The position numbers and the translations under genes are program-made. Below are positions 18,600 through 29,652 of a stretch of DNA of 64,000 nt, piece after piece. How positions within the stretch are numbered: the stretch's first letter is position 1; each line of letters begins with the position of its first letter. A model generated the notes under the pieces. It was not told the DNA's origin. It was given only the letters and a program-made list of their open reading frames with translations, and made no database searches. The stretch is from the NCBI GenBank assembly GCA_030765055.1, contig CM060952.1:175419018-175483017 (forward strand), in the 5' to 3' direction. This stretch comes from Mantis religiosa (taxonomy: Eukaryota > Arthropoda > Insecta > Mantodea > Mantidae).

Positions 18600-20500
18600 T
18601 CAAACTACATTATCCTGACTATCCTTATTTCTAATATTTCTTAAACGTTTATTTCTCACTAAACCTACGTACTTTCCTATTTCCACGACATTGTTTCTTG
18701 ATTTAACACTCAATAACTTTTTAACTAAAATTTCATTAGGTAACATAGTCCAATCCTTTTTGAGTACTTTTCCTGTCCAATTTTTTGTTTCCTTGCATTC
18801 TATCAAAAATGACAAAAGTATTTTTTTTTTCGCATTACACAGTATTCTCTTTTATTATTTCTCTCTCTCCCTAAGGCTTTTAACCTTGTCACTCCTGTTC
18901 TGGACCATAGAAAGCCTTCTCTTGTCATTTTGTCACAAATATCAACATACTTTTCTCTTAGGAAATTCATTTGTTTTAGAATTTAAACAACCCATTATAT
19001 CCTGCCCTTCTCTGTCTTCTATCCTCATTTTAACTCTTTTCCATAAACCTTTCTTTAGTCTATTACTATCCCTCCACATATCCCCATATTCTATTTCACT
19101 CAGAATTTATTTTACACCTTTGTACACTCTTGCTGCATTTCTTAACACTGCTTCAAAAATTATTAGTTTCCAATTCTTTTATTCTGAACCAGTATTTAAA
19201 TGCTCTTTCCATAGTTTTACCTTTGCTACCATATCTTCGCAACTCCATTTGTGCAACCCCATTTGGTGTTGCTCTTTGTAAGCCTTGAATTAGTTTGCAA
19301 AATCTCCTACGTACCTTGTTTAAATTATCCCATCCTTCCTCTACGCCCCAAATTTCAGCTTTATATAACATTTTCGCCTCTACTACTGCCCCATATATTC
19401 TCTCTAACCATTTTATTTTTATATCTGGTATTTTATCTACACGTGGTCTAATAGCCTTCATTGCCAGTTTCCCTTTAGCTAATACTGTTTTCTTTTGCTC
19501 AATCTATCTACCATTACTTTTTAGCCTTACTCCTAGATAATTCAATTTGTTTATCACCCAATTTCATTCCCTTGCCAACTCCATTTTTCACTCTTCCTTA
19601 TTACGTTTATTGAATATCATTACTTTTGTTTTGTTAGTGTTTATTCTCTGACTCCATTTATTACAAGTTTACTGTATGGCTCCCATTATTTTATATACTC
19701 CTACATTTGTTATAGATCCTACAACAAGATCACCAGCATATAGCAAATCCGGGATTTCTTTCTTTCCAATTATTGCAAGGTGTCATCTTTCATACCTGTT
19801 TACCTCTAGAATATCATCAATGAACAAATTAAATAATACAGGACTTAACTTGCAACCTTATTTTAGCCCTATGTAATTTGGAGTCGTGTTTGTCAATAGA
19901 TTATTTGCTTTATCTATGAGGCCTGGGACTTAAGTACTTTCAGCATAACAAGTCGCCACAAAAAGGTGCGTGTCTCATAGCACATGAGAACCCCTAGTGG
20001 TCTACCGGGAAACATACGTGTCAGTTGGAGAATTTAATGTCATGTCGGAAAGTTGGTCACAGTAGCTCAGTGGTTTAGAGCAACCGCACGGAGAACGGTA
20101 GATCCATGTTTCAAATCCCGGCTATGGCATTGAATTTTTCAGTCTGGCTCTACTCATTACAACAGATTGTTTGCTGATCTTATACAAAAATCGTTGCTTG
20201 AATATATCCTTTGCAATGTTAGTATGATCTTATTACTCATTTATTTCTTGCTCAGTTTGTACATAAGGCTCCCCTACTTATTGTATCAAAAACTTTTTCA
20301 AAGGCTACGAATATTATATAAAATATCCCCCTTTTATTTGCAAGATATTTACTAACCAATGTTGATATTACAAAGATATTATCTATCACTTTCCTACTTT
20401 TCCTAAAGCCGATTATTATTATAGAGGTTGTTAATTTTAAGCCACGAAGCCTTCTTAAGTTAAAAGTTAACATATATATTTCAGTAGCTACCATTTTCCG
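18600..20500 (-). pseudogene. Non-LTR retrotransposon (LINE) reverse transcriptase remnant, interrupted by SINE-B
   Basis: On the minus strand, 20252-20494 encodes early reverse transcriptase motifs: a GFRKSRKVIDNIFV block followed by the VAFEKVFDT block, in which the first catalytic aspartate of the usual DFEKAFDT is replaced by alanine. After the SINE-B insertion the frame remnant goes on with an LFNLFIDDI block and a YAGDLV block near 19728-19745, equivalent to the catalytic FADD box with one Asp replaced by Gly. The C-terminal connection region with VEAKMLYKAEIWG is at 19153-19461. Several stops and frameshifts are present. The remaining 18600-19150 may be the 3' end. Not functional. Confidence 0.85.
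19910..20163 (+). mobile_element. SINE-B copy with target-site duplication, inside a LINE
   Basis: A short interspersed element with a tRNA-like module in its middle: GTAGCTCAGTGGTTTAGAGC resembles an A box and TTTCAAATCCCGGC a B box, near 20053-20127. It is preceded by a 130-bp arm starting GGCCTGGGACTTAAGTAC and followed by the TTTTTCAGTCTGGCTCTACTC tail. Flanks carry a 12-bp duplication, AGATTATTTGCT at 19898-19909 and AGATTGTTTGCT at 20164-20175. The host LINE continues on both sides, so the SINE is younger than the LINE. Confidence 0.9.
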
Positions 20501-21660
20501 TAATAAAATTTAGAAGAAGTTAAGCTAAATAGAGTCTACCTAGCCTCCATTGAAAATATCGTCAACTTCAGTTGTTTATGGTGACACAAGCCCACATATA
20601 CTGGAGAAAGAGATCTCATAGTTCACCACAAGAGCAGCTGACAGCAGATATACCACAGAACAACATTGGGGATCTGCATCACCACATACATTGGATTTAA
20701 TTATTGATTTATGAGATGCCTGTTGCATGTATTGTTCCACCCAGATATTTCTGTGAAACCAAACATGGCGTTTGTTCTTCGTAGAAAAACAACCATGTGA
20801 TTTATGTTCTATGTGAAATACTTAAATAATTTATTGTTTTACTTTATTGATGTGTAGGCACCAAATTGTAATTTTCAGGTGAACAGAAAACTAATGCACG
20901 CCACTGTTTATGCATATAACATAACTCAGGAATCGCTTTCCGTTGGTAGCAAACCCCAAGTGTAACAGTATATAAATACAGCAGGAAAATGGTTTGCTAG
21001 TCGGTGGGCGTAGCAGCGGAGAAGAGGGGGTGGGGCCAACATAAAACCGCTTTACCTCCCCTCCAGCCGCTTGCTCACGCAACTTCAACAAAACACACTA
21101 CCGTGCAAGCCTGACCACTTGGACACATGCACGCACGCAACAATGCACACAGACGGATGCCTCGTCAATTAATGGTGGCTGCGCTAATACGGGTCTAAGA
21201 TACGCAAAAAACAAGCACGGACACCACGCCTTCCGATGCGACGCCGTCCCGCTCTCCCCGTCTCGCTAACATCCTTAATTACCGACATTCAACAATCCAA
21301 GGTCAAGTCGGTGGGACTTGTGTCTAAATAGCAGCCAGCAATGCCTTCACCAAGGCGTAGCGTGACCAAGTAAGTTTTTTTAGGAGGGTGAGCATTGGGT
21401 CTCCAATTTTATATCTCAAGAGGTGTGAAGCACTCAGCATCGTATGATTTATTGCCGTTAGGAGCACCTCAGCTGAAGTAACCACCTCCGTGATTCATTT
21501 TACTGGTGTGCAGTTCCCACCAAAATAATTATAGCTGAAAGATGTATTCAGAATCACGTATGTCCAGTGGCGGTTGAATCATCTCTCTCATTTCAATCAG
21601 CTAGCCGCAGTTTTCTTCCAAAAGTCAGGCCCTTCATTACAAACTTAAAATAGGTGCCGA
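20501..21660. other. Unassigned
   Basis: No gene or known element recognised. A TATATAAATA-type sequence lies near 20966-20975 and GC-rich stretches at 21000-21070 and 21190-21270, so an unknown LTR or other repeat may be present. Confidence 0.4.
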
Positions 21661-21785
21661 TTTTTTTTGGGGGGGGGGGTAATTTACGTCCTCCAACGTT
21701 AAGTCATATCGGACGATGAATGGAACGGGTGAAATGATGCTCAATGAGCCCAGGGTCCATAGAGCTTAGAGTTACCCGACATGGA
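21661..21785 (-). mobile_element. SINE-A 3' half with a mixed T/G tail
   Basis: Minus-strand SINE-A body: GTAATTTACGTCCTCCAACG, then the GTCATATCGGACGATGAATGG block and GAAATGATGCTCAATGAGC. The 3' tail lies on the left as eight T then eleven G on the plus strand. The element breaks off near 21785 before the tRNA head. Confidence 0.88.
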
Positions 21786-22099
21786 AGGCGAGTCTTGTCT
21801 TACTCTGTAACTTAGGAAGGCATCTCCTGCTCCAAAATTCTAAGCTCCTATTAAAATACCTGACGTAATGCACTCAGATGACTTTCTCTATTCTTGTAGA
21901 ACTATTCTCAAAAATGCTTATTCCTCCATCTAATTCATGTTAAGAGACTAAGTTTTGCTGAAATTATAGCCTATTTCGTTGCATGTACCAGGAACACAGG
22001 AAATGCAGTGAGCTTTAAGCCATAATCAGATCATTTAAAGAACTGGTCTGCATGTGACGTCTTTGGTTTACCATTTTCTTTGCATGTCCAAGACAGAAA

Positions 22100-22176
22100 A
22101 AATCCCTTAGGGGAGGGGATCCACCTCCTTTAGCTGCTGTGGTGCGAGCGCTGCGGACCCGTAGCACTCGTGGTTA
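22100..22176 (+). mobile_element. Unclassified repeat U1, left part (split copy)
   Basis: Matches the first part of the U1 copy at 29653-30235 read on the minus strand: GGGGAGGGGATCC, then GGTGTGGTGCGAGCGCTGCGG with small changes, and GTAGCACTCGTGG. The match stops at the TA at 22175-22176 and resumes at 23170, so the ~1 kb between is an insertion. I cannot assign U1 to a class; no transposase or RT motif is seen in it. Confidence 0.8.
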
Positions 22177-22481
22177 AATCTCTACACTTCAGAAATGGAA
22201 CACTGTCGTTGAGGACCAATAGCAACACTGATTTTGTCGAAGTGACAGTCGTATGTCTACTCCACGTGGAGTCTCAGTTGCCAAAGTTCCAAATTCCAGT
22301 TGATCTGTTTCATTACGTGCAGGAATTCGTTGTGTGTCACAATGTGGGGACCTTAGGGAGACCATGGGAGGGAAATGCAGTGAGAAGTGCAAATGAAGTA
22401 GTAGATAACTTTCAGTCACGTGAAAATAATCAAAGTGAAGACAGTGTGAATAACTGGGCCGAGTTATATTACTGGAAAGAC

Positions 22482-22527
<46 letters not shown>

Positions 22528-23169
22528 ATAACGGGAACTGCTTCTAAGCAAATTCAAGCGTTTGTTTTGAACACATAAATATGTACTGACAAATAATCTT
22601 GGTAAGGGGTCATGCAATGAACCTGAACATAAATTCTGGTTATTCACAGAAATACAGTAAGAAATATTGTGACGAAAGGAATACCAAAGACGCCGATCAA
22701 GTGTGAAAACAAAAGGAAACGTTTCTCTAAAGTAGATAATTTCACATGCGTTTTAATTCGTCGAGAAATTTACAGATTCTATGCAAAAGGGACAGCGCCC
22801 ATCTTAGACGAATTGGTTGCACATTTGCAGGAAATTTGTGCTTTTTCTTATGGGCATTGCACTTTGCGCGGTCTCCTAAAGGAGCTGGGTTTCAAATACC
22901 GCACTTCGAATAAGTTAACGGTTATTATGGAATCCAGTAGAATTGTTAGCTTGGCGATATAGATATACACATCAAAACTAAGGAAGTTTCGCAGTAATGG
23001 ACATAAGATAATTTATTTAGCCGAAACCTCGTACGATACCCATGTCGTATCGAGAAAGCTGGCAACCTTGCAGAAAGGACTGCGAGAAGGAGGGTCTGTC
23101 TTGTAAAACGATTATAAGGGTTCGTCAAAGGCAGAGGACGACGTGCACACGCGTTAACTAAACAGACTT
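22177..23169 (+). mobile_element. Element G: Tc1/IS630-like DNA transposon inserted in U1
   Basis: The segment between the two U1 halves starts AATCTCTACAC and ends with the approximate complement of AAGTCTGTTTAG, and both edges carry TA, the target of the Tc1/mariner superfamily. Inside, 22669-23160 resembles the transposase of insect DDE_3-type elements (see the separate entry). The left half (22177-22550) has an open frame of unknown type that ends in a 40-base A run at 22484-22523, so part of the inside may itself be foreign. Body about 993 bp. Confidence 0.72.
22669..23162 (+). pseudogene. Broken DDE_3-type transposase of element G
   Basis: The frame starting at 22669 reads through a KRFSKVDNFTCVLIRREIYRF segment, an HLQEIC segment, the GHCTLRGLLKELGFKYR segment and an IMESSRIV segment, the order found in the N-terminal half of a transposase family common in insects. 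It then stops at 22960. Past this point the same family signal goes on as FRSNGHKIIYLAETSYD, where the first catalytic motif would normally read YLDETW: the Asp is now Ala and the Trp is Ser. More stops follow before the terminal repeat. Residue-level family assignment is from memory, so a domain search is needed. Confidence 0.65.
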
Positions 23170-23582
23170 TACCTCTGACGTTACTAGAGGAACCTCGGGC
23201 CGAACTACCGAGACCCTCCCGATGGGGATTTGTTCGAATTGGGTTGGACTCGAGGGGACAGTGTGTTCCCGACACCCACGGGGAATTGGGTACCTTCGGG
23301 CATGCTACGGCCATCCGGGGGGGGGGGGTATAGTGTTGCCTCATAAGTCCCGGGTTGCTAGTAGAAGGTGTGCTAGATCACCAGGTGGCCCTACCGAGGT
23401 AATCTGCTGTCTTCCCTGCGGGGTTGACACGCGTAAGTGGCGTATCCACTTCCATTCCGTCTTGACGTTGTTGTCAAACGGGAGGGGGGCTTTTTTAAGA
23501 AATCAGATATGGGCCTATGAAAAGACCCCCGGAGTTATCCATCGTTCCCGGGTTGAAGGAGGCCAGGGTCCTAGGACCTAAG
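23170..23582 (+). mobile_element. Unclassified repeat U1, right part (split copy)
   Basis: Resumes exactly where the left part stopped: TACCTCTGACGTTACTAG, then the TTCGAATTGGGTTGGACTCG block and the GTAGAAGGTGTGC block, the CCTAAGTGGCGTATCCACTT-like block, and the AAGGAGGCCAGGGTCC end. It matches 29653-30160 of the other copy (minus strand) at moderate identity. A run of ten G is at 23319-23328. GC content is clearly higher than in the surrounding DNA. Confidence 0.8.
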
Positions 23583-25050
23583 AGTCTTCGACTAAATGGG
23601 TTGAACCTCTGCACTCAACTTAAAAGACAGAGAAAAGCGAATTGCATATTCCTCCTTAAGAAAAGTGTTAAGTAAATTCCAGAAATTAAGGACTAGCGGC
23701 TAGCAAAATGACAAACGAATTGGACGAGCGCTAACAAGAGATATTTTAGGACCTTCTTCGCATTGGTTCGACAGAGATTGAGATATGGGATCATCATTAC
23801 CGCACCAGTTGCAGCAATGGTTACTGGTCATGGAAAAGCACAAATATGCCGTAAGAGATTCCACACTGTAACCGATGATATAATGCTTCTGTCTTCAAGA
23901 AACCCAAACTGTGGAGCATATAACGTACAGATTCAAAGATCAACAACAGAGAAGCAACTGTAAAATGCGAATTGCAACTAAAAAGGACAATGGCCAGTTA
24001 CTCGAGTTCAACTCATACTCTTTTCAGACGTTTATACACTCAATAAATTTCAGTTCATTGTAGACAATAACACCAAGTTTAGATAACAGCATTTAATTAA
24101 TACTAGCATTTCCGAAGTCAAAATTAAAAGTTAAAATAAAATATAATTTCCGAAATACGCTTTTAATGAGTACACTTAATCCAGACCTATGTGTAGAAAC
24201 CAAATTGGCAACAACAAATCAGTGAATTGTGGTCATCATTGGTCACAAATTTCAATGAACTCACATTGGACTCAATATTCTGTGTACTAATTTTATAGAC
24301 TATTTCATACACACGTCATTATCCTCGTGTACACAAATCAGGATTCGTCAAATACCAACCAATCGCCTGCTCTCTAAATCGATAACTGTACACCATGCAC
24401 AATTATGCTCAGCAATTATCACATGTTCCTTATCTGCTGGGTATAACGATCACATGAAGAGGTTATATTACTTTATTACTTTGTTATAGTCAATCAGCGC
24501 CACCTGACGACCTTAACACACAAAGGTGCTTTCACTAGTGTTACAGTACTATTAGTTTTGTATGCCATAACTTGTGAGGTTAAGTTTCATTCATGAACTA
24601 ATGTAGGCCTACGTGACTTAGGGAATCAAATATCTTGTCTAATTGCTGTCAGCAATTTGTTTTATTCTTGAAATACACTCTACAAATTCAACTCGTGGTT
24701 TTGAACTTCCCTAGATAAATTCAAAATAACTCGTGACATTACCTACGATAATTGTATACAGTAAATATGTATGCGTAATGAAGATACAGCATGTAGTGTT
24801 GCAAACATTGTAGCAGCGGGGCATGGTGTATCATTAAATATATATAACAAAGAATATCTGAACATGGTAAACTCCACCAAAGCGAATATTCAACAAAAAT
24901 TATGCTCTTTCCTGATATCTACATTCCTTGTGTAATAAGACTATCAATAACGATTTAGCAGTTATGTAAAGGTCATCATGAATGAAAAGGACCAGTCTAT
25001 TCCCAGCAAATTCACGAAACTCATTTTTCATAATAGTATATTAAAATTGT
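23583..25050. other. Unassigned AT-rich DNA
   Basis: No gene, RNA or known element recognised. Confidence 0.5.
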
Positions 25051-25305
25051 GCCCTGCGGTGACATAGTTGGCTAGAGCGTTGTGCTTTGGTTTCCTTGCG
25101 AAGGATTCCAATTTTAAGTCCCGGGTATAGGACTGGTTCCCACTCAGGGTCGTGAGGAAATTGAGGAGTTACAATAGGTAGCGAACCCTGGTCTAAAATC
25201 CAACTTCACGGCTGAGGGTGCAGGATGCTGAACACATCTCCCCTTAACGGTTGCATGATCGCCAACCCTCTGCCTTCCGTATGTGGGCGTGAGGCACAGT
25301 GGGCT
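25051..25305 (+). mobile_element. SINE-C, tRNA-derived (single copy in window)
   Basis: Begins GCCCTGCGGTGACATAGTTG and continues GCTAGAGCGTTGTGC, like the D-arm of a tRNA, with a weak B-box-like TTTTAAGTCCCGGG about 60 bases in. A non-tRNA body follows (GGTTCCCACTCAGGGTCGTG through CTTAACGGTTGCATGATCGCC) to GGCACAGTGGGC. Only one copy is seen here, so the family call rests on the tRNA-like head. Confidence 0.55.
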
Positions 25306-25356
25306 TTATTATTTAAATTATGCATATGATATTTTGTACAGAGTTGCTAAAGTTTG

Positions 25357-25415
25357 GAAAGGTAGAGACAGACTGAAAAATTCAATTCCATAGCCGGAAT
25401 TTGAACCATTTGATC
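25357..25415 (-). mobile_element. SINE-B 3' fragment
   Basis: GAAAGGTAGAGACAGACTG, then AAAAATTCAATTCCATAGCC and GGAATTTGAACC are the complement of the tail and B-box region of SINE-B. Truncated on its right, next to an element G fragment. Confidence 0.75.
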
Positions 25416-25422
25416 CATTTGA

Positions 25423-25834
25423 ACATGCGATTCAATTCGCCGAGAAATTTACAGATTCTATGCAAAAGGGAGAGCACCCACCTTAGATGAATTGGTTGCA
25501 CATTTGCAAGAAATTTGTGATTTTCCTTATGGGCATTGCACCTTGCGCGGTCTCCTGAAGGAGGTGGGTTTCAAATACCGTACTTTGAATAAGATAAAGG
25601 TTATTATGGAATCCAGTAGAATTGTAGCTGGGCGACACACTAAGGAAGTTTCGCAGTAATGGACATAAGATAATTTATTTATTCGAAACCCCGTACGATA
25701 CCCATGACGTATCGGGAAAGGTGGCAACCTGGCAGAAAGGTCTGGGAGAAGGAGGGCCGGTCTTGTAAAACAATTATAAGGGTTGGTCAAACGAGGCGGC
25801 CGAACTGCACACGCGTTAACTATAGAGACTTTAC
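25423..25834 (+). mobile_element. Element G, second copy (5'-truncated)
   Basis: Close match to 22745-23169: the same transposase stretch (REIYRFYAKGRAPTLDELVAH, read after ATTCAATTCGC), the same start of the catalytic region, and the same right end, here AGTTAACGC... in the form GCGTTAACTATAGAGACTT followed by TA. It differs from copy 1 by scattered substitutions and small indels; both have lost the reading frame in the same region. The left half of the element is missing. Confidence 0.8.
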
Positions 25835-25835
25835 G

Positions 25836-27745
25836 TATCAAATCAAGTTTACAAGGTTCATTGCAGGCTTACTACTCTACTTTGCGATCTCTCCTCCTAT
25901 GAAAACGATAATAAATTTAATATCACTAGATTTTTTCATTCATTTCAAAGCCATTTTCGCATTTTCTTCCACCTGATTACAGATTTGGTATCGTCAATTC
26001 TTATCCCTTCAATATAATTTATAACGTGATTAATTTTTCATATGTTTAAGTAAGTAGAAAAATAAAAATAAATGACTGCGAATGGTGAAAGAAAAGTGAT
26101 ATAGAAGCGTTTTTTATAACCTAGGGTATCCTACCTCCTCAAAGTTGGCAAGAAATTTCTCACTTTACCCTGGACATTACTGTTAAGAGGAAAAATAAGT
26201 CAAATATAATGCAAGAAAGTCTGCGGTGTGAGTAATGTTAATGAACTGATGGCGTCACGCACGCACCCACACACGCACGAACGTCAGCGGGAATGCACGC
26301 GTGCTACTCTACCTACACGCTAACACAGGGTGGAGAGGGTGGGCACACGTAACAAGGCGCGTGATTTACACTAGGAAACGTGCCCTACCTACTGTGTGTG
26401 TCAGTTTAGCAGCTACTTGCCACGGGGAAGGGGGTCTTTAGGCCTAATAGATTAAATATCACATGAAGCCCACGCTAAAAGTACTGCATTATCGTGCTCA
26501 GGGGTCACCAATGTATGTGTCTAGCTTTTCTTTTTGTTGAAGAATGCGTTGTTATCGAACTTGTTGTTGCTGAACACGACTATTATCATGCTAGTAACGC
26601 TAATTATATATTCAGCTCAGACCATTCCACCAAAACATATTAGCTATGAATAATGAACAATGGAGATTGTAAACAGAACGGCAGGAAAACAAGCAAACGA
26701 AACAGGTGAATCGTCCGCAACTGGGACTTTGTATATATACAACCCGTAGTTATAGGTTCACTTGTAAAAAATTGTTTCTACTGTCTAATATTTCACTTTT
26801 CTGTAGCCAGGGCAGTTGTTACATGTTTGTTCCCTCTTCTAAACTCTTTTTATAATAACTCTATCCAAATGAGAGGTAATTTTCGCCCTTTCCTTACTCT
26901 TTCCTGTTATTAGTTTTTGCGTATAGCTTCCAAAGACAAAACATATGATAAATAAGCCCTGTTCAATAAAATGTCTGCTATAAAAGCATTGTAGCAGATT
27001 CACATTACAGATACACGTGGTTTTGTCATATTGAGATTAAAGACAGAATGAGGTAGGGATCAATGTGACAAAAATGGAAGAGAAGACATAGCATGGATGA
27101 GAGTTGAAGCTGAAACTGTAAATGCATAAAATATTGAAATTATATTATTAGGAAATCAGCGCATGTTGAAAAGATACAGTTAGTAGTGGCTTAGTTGGTG
27201 TTAAAAGTGACAAGATTGGGGTAAAAGTGTGCGAGCAGGTAAGGAGGGTTACAGACCAGGTACTTGTCTTACTCCCGAGACCGGCGTTATCGGAAACTGA
27301 CTGCACACCTGGTCCAGGAAAATAAGTGAAGGGTCTCTTGGTTATCGTGACCACGTGATGTTTCGCGCTAAAATTTGTAAGGGTTTAAGGGGAAGTAACG
27401 GCGTGATCTGAGACCACGAGGGAAAAGAAGTCACTTGGGTTGAAACACTCGTGGAAGGAGGTTGGTCCACAGGCAGCTGGTGGTCAACCTAAACAGCATT
27501 GTGGTATATTGTGATAGTGAACCTATCCGGCGGCCGTAGCTACAAAGACGTATTGGCAAACCCTCAATTCTATTTTATGTTAATAAATCGGAAAGCTCTG
27601 GTTTTTCTCCACTAATATCCCCCGCATACCCATAGTGCATGATCTATGCTGAGCAGCTGAGGCAGAAATCTACGAGAAGCAGCATATCGCATAGTAATAG
27701 CGAAAGAGAACGTGGAGTAGTATTCCACGTTCGAAAAGCAGTGAC
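25836..27745. other. Unassigned
   Basis: No gene recognised. Contains a CACGCACG/CACACGC-rich stretch at 26255-26300 and otherwise AT-rich sequence. Confidence 0.45.
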
Positions 27746-27749
27746 GAGA

Positions 27750-28140
27750 CGACAGTGTATCGACGTGTCGTTAATTCTCGCTGTAGAGTAGGAATAATAT
27801 ATCTAAAAGGGTTCAGAAGTAATGAGGTAGAGATATGTGAATTTTGTGGAGATGAACAAGGCACTGTTCATTGGCTGATAGAATGTTAAGGAGTTAACAA
27901 ATTGCAGGGGAAAAATATGGGATAAGAAGTGGGACAGCATGAGCAAAGACGTAGTGGTATTACGCATGTTAACGGTGATGAGTGAAAAGAAAAATAGAAA
28001 AGAAAAATTAGAGTGAAAAGAAAAAAAAGAAAGAAAAATATGTGTGAAAAGAAAAATAGATGTATAGAAGAATTATTATATAGGTCAAGAGAAAAGTGGA
28101 TTAGGTTAAAAGAAGCGAACGTCAGGAGAAAATAACACCA
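27750..28140 (+). pseudogene. Possible LINE 3' end with a zinc-knuckle-like motif
   Basis: The frame 27782-27889 has a Cys-x2-Cys-x8-His-x4-Cys pattern (CEFCGDEQGTVHWLIEC) preceded by CRVGIIYLKGF. Similar motifs end the ORF2 of several non-LTR retrotransposons. The frame closes with TAA at once. Downstream, a Lys/Arg/Glu-rich and A-rich stretch (AAGAAAAATAG units) would fit a degenerate C-terminus and tail. No reverse transcriptase is visible upstream, so this is a tentative call. Confidence 0.4.
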
Positions 28141-28310
28141 AGCTGCTCAGGAAAACTAAAGGCTTATGGCCAGGGGACCTGCGTCAGCGAGTAAATCTTC
28201 TGTCAGCAATTTCATTTATTTGTGTAGGATGTATAATAGTGCTTGTTAGATATCAAAGTCATTGCAATGAAAATGTAATGGAAACTGTAGGAATAAGTAT
28301 CATATTATAT

Positions 28311-28775
28311 TGTCGCGGCAACGTACATAAAAGGTTTGCGCGGAGCGTAAACGCGGCTTGTTTACACAAAGGAACTGACAAAGATGACAGTCGGATAGTG
28401 TATCACTGAGACAAGACTTACCGACACATATAAGTGAGCTAAATGGAAATTTCTAGTGACTTCTTGACTGATAGAGATTATTCGGTTTCTGGTTTGTTTT
28501 AGAAATATCTAGAATTTATGAATGAGATATGTAAGAGATGGTGGCAGGCCAGCGGACAGTTGTAATACGAGAGTGAGTCGTGAGTAGTAGTAAACAGCTG
28601 AGCTGATGTTGTAAACTGAACGCTGTTTGTCATTGTCATCGACCTCGGAAGATTGTGTTGTATATGTGATGTATTGTTGTTACGTGAGAATTGAACAGTA
28701 TATTTCTACGGAAGTAAAGAACATTTAGAATTTCGGCAAATTGGACTTTTAATTCTACGAACCCACAAAGTCACA
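28311..28775 (+). mobile_element. Solo LTR with TG...CA ends and ATAT target duplication
   Basis: A 465-bp unit starting TGTCGCGGCAACG and ending AAAGTCACA, flanked on both sides by ATAT (28307-28310 and 28776-28779). The last 75 bases (TTTCTACGGAAGTAAAG through TCTACGAACCCACAAAGTCACA) match the end of the LTR at 13093-13556; the rest is only weakly similar, so they are related families. No primer-binding site or internal sequence follows, as expected when two LTRs recombine and leave one. Confidence 0.82.
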
Positions 28776-28779
28776 ATAT

Positions 28780-29650
28780 AATACTGAGAGGAGAGATTAC
28801 ACGAAAGATAACCTCTATTCACTGACAATAATTAGCATGCAATCGAAGTGCTACAACATTTCATTTAAAATATTTAATTAATGGGCCTATAAAATGTATA
28901 TTAGGCCACTCTCTTCACATATATTAAGATAATTCATCATATCACACAATGAGCTAGTTTGCATTGATAACCACCTGTTTCACTATAGGTACAGGTCATG
29001 AGGTAGTGACTAGGGTTGGTGATAGTTGACATCCCTCAATGGGCTTAATGGCGTTGAATATTCCTAACTGCCACACTTGCATTCGGAAAAAGAGCAACAT
29101 CTATATGTAATGTTCGTTGACTTGCGGGTCACGTGACTTAAATCAGTGCTGTTACACAACCTACTCACTCGCCTCCGTTCATTCTCCCTACTCCACCAAT
29201 TTACAAAACAAAGATTTATTATATCAAAAAGAAAGACAAGAAAAATTAACACCCCTTTTGCTTCTGAATCACAGGTCGTTTCTGTATTCCTATGGCAGGC
29301 AAATGGATTGACTGCTTGATATGTACAAACAGGGCTTATGAAGAAATTCAGCATTCCTTTGCATAGTGCTCTTAGTTGATAAATAATAACTTGCTAATAA
29401 ATAATATAGCATGCTTTCATATTTACACATTCTACTTTATTATACCACGAAGAAACAATAACAAAGATTGAACACTTTAAAAACTCAATTAACAGTGACC
29501 AGCGTCGGAGCTGTGATGCATTCATGATCTTAGAAACAAGCCTATCTAATGCTTATTTACCTGAGTGAGTAAAGAGTAATTACTTAAAGCACAACACAAT
29601 GTGGTGTGATAAAACTAAAAGATGACTTGATTAGTAATAACCAAATCAAT
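28780..29650. other. Unassigned AT-rich DNA
   Basis: No gene or known element recognised. Confidence 0.5.
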
Positions 29651-29652
29651 TC

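Noticed and set aside
18691..19281. 196-codon plus-strand frame, rich in Phe, Leu and Ser
   Set aside because: It is the antisense of the minus-strand LINE remnant and shows no membrane-protein pattern beyond composition bias.
22484..22523. Poly-A run as the 3' tail of a processed pseudogene ending in element G
   Set aside because: No upstream coding sequence that I recognise and no target duplication found; left as part of element G.
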